DNA from: Owenia fusiformis
Taxonomy: Eukaryota; Annelida; Polychaeta; Sabellida; Oweniidae
Assembly: GCA_903813345.2 (NCBI GenBank)
Contig: CAIIXF020000005.1
Location: forward strand, 22,199,375-22,263,374
Direction of reading: 5' to 3'
Length of the DNA stretch: 64,000 nt
The notes under the pieces are model-generated. The model saw only the letters and a list, made by a program, of their open reading frames with translations, was not told the origin of the DNA and ran no database searches. This document shows, one piece after another, positions 58,695 to 64,000 of the stretch (position 1 is its first letter; every line of letters starts with the position of its first letter). A program made the position numbers and the translations under genes.

Positions 58695-59855
58695 CATGCC
58701 CGTAGCCAGCTTTTTGTAAGGGGGGGGCTCCAAACCCCCCCCCCCCCCCGCAACCCCCCCTCCAAAAAAAGATTCCTCATGCTAAACCAAGCCCCTTTGT
58801 ATTGTAAAGGACAGTGGCAGATCCGGAAGCTAACAAGGGGGACCCGCACTTCAAGACAGGAAAAAATATTCGCGCTTGCGCGGAAAAACTTTTTAGGGTC
58901 CTAAAACCCAAATTTGGACCACAAATTAGAAGTATATGGCACGTTTTTTGAAAATTTGGCCTAACATAGAAAAAATAAGGCCCAAAAAGGTCAAGTCATG
59001 CCAAAAAAGGACCACTAAAGAGGCCCTACAATAAATTTGAGCCAACATTTTTTTCTGGGCCCATCCTAGGGCAGCGCAGAAAATATTTTAGGGCCCTAAA
59101 ACCAAAATTTGGGCCAAAATTCTGAAAATGTATGGCCCATTCTTTGAAAATTTGGCCTAAAATTGAAAAAAATAAGGCCCAAAAAGGTCAAGTAAAGGCC
59201 AACTAAAGAGGCCCTACAATATTTTTGGTCCAACATTTTTTTTCTGAGCCCATCCTATGGCCGTGCGGAAAACCTTTTAGGGCCCTAGAACCAAAATTTG
59301 GGCCTAAATTCCGAAGAATTATGGCCCATTTTTTTGAAAATTTAGCCTAAAATTGGAAAAATAAGGCCCAAAAAGGTCAAGTAAAAAGGTCAAGTAAAGG
59401 CCAACTAAAGAGGCCCTACAATATTTTTGGCCCAACATTTTTAAAATCAAAATTTGGGCCAAAATTTTGAAGATTTATAGGCCATTTTTGAAAATTTGGC
59501 CTGAAATAAAAAAAATAAGGCCCAAAAAGGTCAAGTAATGCCCCAAAAGGCCCCATCCTAGGGGGGGGGGCGGCCAGAAGGCTATGTTTAACAAAACACA
59601 AAGGACGATCTAAAAAACAGGGAAAGGGACACAAATATGTCCGCGAAAAAAATTTGGCCAAATATTGAAAAATAATGCCCAAATTCGAAAAACAATGCAC
59701 AGTAATGCCAGTTTTTTAATCTTAATTGCCCAGTGAATGTGGGGAAGAGGAAGTTTTTCTTCAAGGAAGCAAAAGGGAAGGTCCATATTTTTTTAGGAGA
59801 TATCAGGGGGGGGGGCTCGTATGAGCCCCCAGAGCCCCCCCTGGCTACGGGCCTG
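58695..59855. mobile_element. CGTAGCCAG-tipped element with expanded GGGCCCAAA repeat inside
   Basis: The ends are GCCCGTAGCCAG (left) and CTGGCTACGGGCCTG (right), with AATAC on both sides (58690-58694, 59856-59860). The interior (58808-59590) carries a relative of the 42131 repeat. A block of about 165-200 bases with TTTTAGGGCCCTAAAACCAA, GGCCCAAAAAGGTCAAGT and CTAAAGAGGCCCTACAATA is repeated four times. The small tip-only form is at 37209-37413, so this looks like the same element after acquiring the tandem block. Confidence 0.75.
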
Positions 59856-59860
59856 AATAC

Positions 59861-62800
59861 CGCGCCCTATTGAAAGTCAAAAGTCACAAGAGATTTCAAA
59901 AAATCGCGAACAAAATCTGGAACATCTCTTGAAACCAATTTATGTTACATCAAGGTTTGTGAACGGAAAAAGTCTGTGCATTTGTTCGACTTGTGTTCTC
60001 TGTTTGATGTCATTTTTAAACAATGCATTCACAAACACGCATGTACAAGTGTGATTTTACCATGGGCTTTCAACAGAAGCCCATGATTTTACAAACTGTG
60101 TATGAAATCACACAGATTGTGTATGTATTCTGTTAGACGCTATTTGATGTGTTAGAGATATCACATAAATATAAGATGTCCAATTTTGATTCAATAACGC
60201 CATATTCAAGAGGTTAAACATAATATATGTATTCTGCACCTCAGCAAAAGAAGTAATGTATCTTTATATACTATGGTACCCTGTAATTTCATGGACAGTT
60301 TGTTCCAAGGGCTGCATGGTGGCTGGTGACTGAGTGATGGCTTGCACAGAGATTACTGTCAAATGCAAACTTGGGTGTTAGAGCTTAGTAGATTACATAA
60401 AGAAATGGTAGTCAAATGCACAGTTCCAAATTGTCTGTCTCATTTTAAAACTGAGTACTGCATGGACATTATATAGTCTAGCATCAAGTATGGGCTATCC
60501 TTTCTATTCCCTGACAATGTGTTGGAGAGAACGTAGGAAGAATGGGTAGAATAGGGACTGGCCTGGTGCACACAAGACAAGACACTATTCATTCTATTTT
60601 TAGCTAGGCAGACATGGTCTGAGTATCAGAATGACATATTGTCTATAGATATAATATATTAAATCTGATAATGGGATTTGCCCAAAAACATTCATTTGAA
60701 AATATCTTCCCGTTCACTTTCTAGGAAAAATCATGACCCATTTATGAATGTTTGTACCATTTTGTCAAAAAAGTAAGGCATTTTTCCAAAAAATGCCTAT
60801 TCTCTTAATTTAAAAAGGGACATCTATATTTAGGCCTAAAAAGACAGAGGTTGTCAAATAATTTGAGGCGATTACTTTTGGGTCCACCTTGGGTATAACA
60901 TAGATGCTCTCATTTTCCTCTGTTATATTTTTCCTCACTTAATAAAAAGGGAGGACAGTTGGGGGCTAACACAGGGGAGGGGTTAATGCAAGATGCAAGA
61001 CAACATGTCTTCCTATACATGTAGATTGACAATAGTGGTCAAAGGTTTAGGACTTTAAAATGTCCATGAATAGCAATGTTGACTTATATAGATAATCTTA
61101 ATCTTAGATTAATGGATTAAGGATGTTTTTAATTGCATGTGGGTGGAATAATGTCACATATTCTAGCTACTTCACTCTGCCCACTCATATCCTTCTAAAT
61201 ATCTTTAAGTTGACAATGCCTCCTTTGAGGAAAAGTATTTATAAGAGACCACACTACAATGCATCAATATTTTTTATAAAATGTCTTAAACTTTTGAAAA
61301 TACATCTTTTAAGGTAGTTCCTCATGTTTATTCATTTAAATGGCTATTAGTAATAGAGTCCCATGCTATTTTCAGGTACACATAACTCATTTCATAACTG
61401 GTCTACATCTATCAGTTTTGCACATAGAATTCATAAATGTTCCAAGATGAGAGTAAATACGTTTGTACAATGTAAAAAGGTTTTAAAAATTCTGTGTCCT
61501 GCATATAAAAATATGCACGAAATATAGGTCAAAGCATATTCTCATTTTTATACATAGAATATTTACTAACCTTCAATTAATAGTCTAGGTATTTATGCAA
61601 TCTTTTTGCAAATGTAGACCATCTTTGGAATAAATTATATGTTCCTGAAAACAAATGGACTCTAATAAGGAAGCCATAAAATTTCTAAACATGGAATTAC
61701 CTCAAAAAATTTATTTATATAGAACCCACTATGTTGCATCAAAACTATATTCTTTTTTACAAGAATTGATTAAAAGCTTCCATACTAGATTATAGTATTA
61801 TAGTAGGATAACTATGATCTTAGAGTATAAACAATAGATAATGAATGAACAAAGTTGTGTAAGCAAATATGGATCAACAGCTTATAGTAGGATTTATGTG
61901 AAAATTATTGTAATTTGTGAATGATATATTTTCTGCAGATTTATTTTGTATATATTTCCGTAACTGTAATTATTAGTTTGTATCAATTATTGTTGTTTAT
62001 GTCTGCTCAATTGTACTTTATAATACATTAATTATAGCCTATTAAGGAATAATTTTCTCCTCTGATAGAAAATTTATGGATGATATATCTGTGGTTATAC
62101 TGTCCAGAGATCAAGATGACCTTTTAAACTTTTGAAATTAGTCTTGTCATTTTGAGGATTTGTTTTCATTCTAATTTCCTCTAAATGGCATTTTAGATAG
62201 AAGAGCTAGTCTCATGTTCATTTCAGAAAATAAATTAATCAAAAATCTTAACAAGATTCCCATAAAAAAGATAGAAGGGAGAGAGAGTCCTATTGCACTG
62301 AAAAGATATGATTCATTTTGTAATTTTAAATAAGTCCTTGTTTCAAAGTTTATTCATTTTTATTCTATTCCATTTTGCCTAGTATTCTATAAAGTGACTG
62401 ACATTTCTGTACAATTTAGTTTGTTGACTACACGTGTGTTTACTTTATTCCTTGGAAATTTCACTCTTTACCAACTCATATTATATTTCAAAACATGACC
62501 ATTATGGTGTTTTACTCATGGGAAAACATGTATACAGGGAGTTTTGTTATGCTTTGTGAACACTGGGTAATGTAGTGAAATATACAGAGTAACAGAAAGT
62601 ATTGTTGCAAAATATTTTTCCAAAGCATAAAATATTAATATAAATGTTAACATTTATGCTTCATTATTAATTGCCAAATTAATATTTTAGTGAGTTTTTA
62701 TGGCTAAATTAATAAAGAGATATTTTATATAATTTTAGTTGATTGACAAAATTCTAACTAAAATCAGTATATTTCCAAGTGGATCTAACACCCTGTTTGT

Positions 62801-63204
62801 CACTTTCTCAATAGAGGCCTAGACTTGTGTACAAACAGCTCATTCAGCAGTAAGCAGTTCAGTTGATCAAACATATGATTCAAAGGGTTGGATTTTTATA
62901 GAGTTCAAACATTGCTTAGTGTTTTAGTCACTGATACAACGATCAAGGAGTATTCTAGCAAATATATTGAGTAGGTGTGGAGTCTACTGAATCTAGCAAA
63001 TTGGGACATCATTATCATAGTAAGTCTATGTTATTTAGTTTGAGGTTTTGTCAAGATGACCATGGAATATTCTATTGTAATTTTGTTTTGATGTTACACT
63101 GAAGAATTAATAACATGTATATGCGTTTTAGGTACTTCTATTTATAAAAAGTACAGAACATGTGTTTGTACATTTATTTGGTGGGGAAGTTTCTCCTGTG
63201 TAGG
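59861..63204. other. AT-rich sequence; one perfect hairpin
   Basis: CATGGGCTT-TCAACAG-AAGCCCATG at 60061-60085 is a perfect 9-bp stem; half of it recurs at 34133 (CATGGGCTTTCAACAGATGG). Otherwise no gene, array or element could be supported. Confidence 0.5.
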
Positions 63205-63209
63205 TTGTA

Positions 63210-63744
63210 TAGTAAAATTTTGAATGTTTGGAGCTACTTTGAATTTAAAAAATAAGCAATCAAATGACTATATTGCAACAGTATTTGAAAAATAGAAACA
63301 TGTACAAGGCCTAACTTTTGTATATTTCAGATAGTTATGTATACAGTAAAATTGTAAATGTTTGTGAGTACTTTGAATTTAAAAAATAAGCAATCAATTG
63401 ACCAAATTGAAACAGTTTGTAAAAATAGAAACATTTATATTTATCCTAACTAAACTTTTGTATATTTCAGATAGTAATGTATAATGTGCAGCAAAGCTGT
63501 GGCCTTTTGTAATTTAGGGAGTTTCAGCCATGTTAATTTTTCTGAAAATAACGTGCCAGAGAAGTATCAAAATATAAGAGGACACAGATATGATAGCTAA
63601 ACTACAAAACAAAATAAAATATACAAAAGTTAGGATCAATATAAATTATAAATGTTCTTATTTTTACATATACTGTTTCAATATGGTCCTTTGATTGCTT
63701 AGTTTTTAGATTCAAAGTAGTTCCAAACATTTAAAATTTTACTG
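63210..63744. mobile_element. TA-flanked foldback MITE with a duplicated left arm
   Basis: The inner element 63344-63744 (CAGTAAAATTGTAAATG ... CATTTAAAATTTTACTG) is flanked by TA. A second left arm begins at 63210 (TAGTAAAATTTTGAATG) and also follows TA. The arms pair through AATTTAAAAAATAAGCAATC and TTTGATTGCTTAGTTTTTAG. The copy at 22966-23312 is the same family without tips. Confidence 0.78.
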
Positions 63745-63858
63745 TAGAATGGGATATTATTTAGTTACTTCAACAGTAATGTGTCTTCTTAAAATTTCAA
63801 GAATATGATTTTGCTTAATAGTTTTAACATTTAGTCTTAAGTGTTTGTTGTTTGATAG

Positions 63859-63912
63859 CCACCATTATCTCCTGAACCTAGCAGGCCATTTGAAATCCCT
63901 CTCTCCTATTGA
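63859..63912 (+). CDS. Possible terminal exon (PPLSPEPSRPFEIPLSY, stop)
   Basis: After a T-rich tract and acceptor TTGTTGTTTGATAG, a phase-0 frame of 17 codons ends in TGA. It follows the phase-0 donor of 53018-53118 correctly, but 10.7 kb separate them. Pro/Ser-rich short C-termini are common, so the evidence is modest. Confidence 0.3.
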   Translation, partial: PPLSPEPSRPFEIPLSY

Positions 63913-64000
63913 TATATAAATCAGTCATAATCAGTGCTTGCATACCAAATACAAATACAAGCCTCAATTATTCATTGATACTAGTAATATATGGACATGC

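Overview
The window is AT-rich eukaryotic DNA. Genes are split by GT-AG introns, intergenic space is large, and most of the sequence is interspersed repeats: terminal-inverted-repeat (TIR) DNA elements, MITE-like foldbacks, 5'-truncated LINEs and several tandem arrays. A metazoan KLHDC8 gene and this repeat style point to an animal, probably a marine invertebrate (hemichordate, lophotrochozoan or similar). I cannot name the species. I saw no tRNA, rRNA, CRISPR or prokaryotic operon structure.

Two host genes are clear. On the + strand, 1830-4205 holds the last four exons of a PDZ-domain scaffold-like gene whose 5' end lies outside the recognisable sequence. On the - strand, 13837-16710 holds a complete five-exon KLHDC8 (kelch domain-containing 8) coding sequence of 347 codons with consistent splice phases. 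A third, speculative + strand gene of unknown family may start at 23935. It has a TATA promoter and a first exon that also occurs as an inverted copy across a three-E-box cluster. Possible later exons lie at 25301, 53018 and 63859, with compatible phases. A lone first-exon-like piece on the - strand lies at 38424-38454.

The rest is mobile DNA, often with visible target-site duplications (TSDs). 5378-7641 and 25990-27461 are two copies of one long-TIR element with 5-bp TSDs; the first carries a C2H2 zinc-finger exon. Related CAG...CTG elements with 6-bp TSDs (25422-27802, 35611-36783, 37209-37413, 48023-49596 with 48451-48954 inside it, 58695-59855) are nested in each other. One gives an empty-site proof for another. 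27948-30653 is a LINE within a LINE, each with its own TSD. TA-flanked MITEs lie at 20317, 24883 and 63210-63744.

Tandem arrays have units of 23, 42, 48, 66 and 162 bp. Large inverted repeats frame 40489-45537. A dispersed promoter-like module (CCAAT boxes, CRE, TATA, splice donor) occurs on opposite strands at 34400 and 56398. A repeat at 7850-11510 spreads DR1-type nuclear-receptor half sites. The remaining stretches (about 11.5-13.8, 30.7-31.5, 34.7-35.6, 45.5-48.0, 50.9-56.4 and 59.9-63.2 kb) are AT-rich intergenic or intronic sequence in which I see little.
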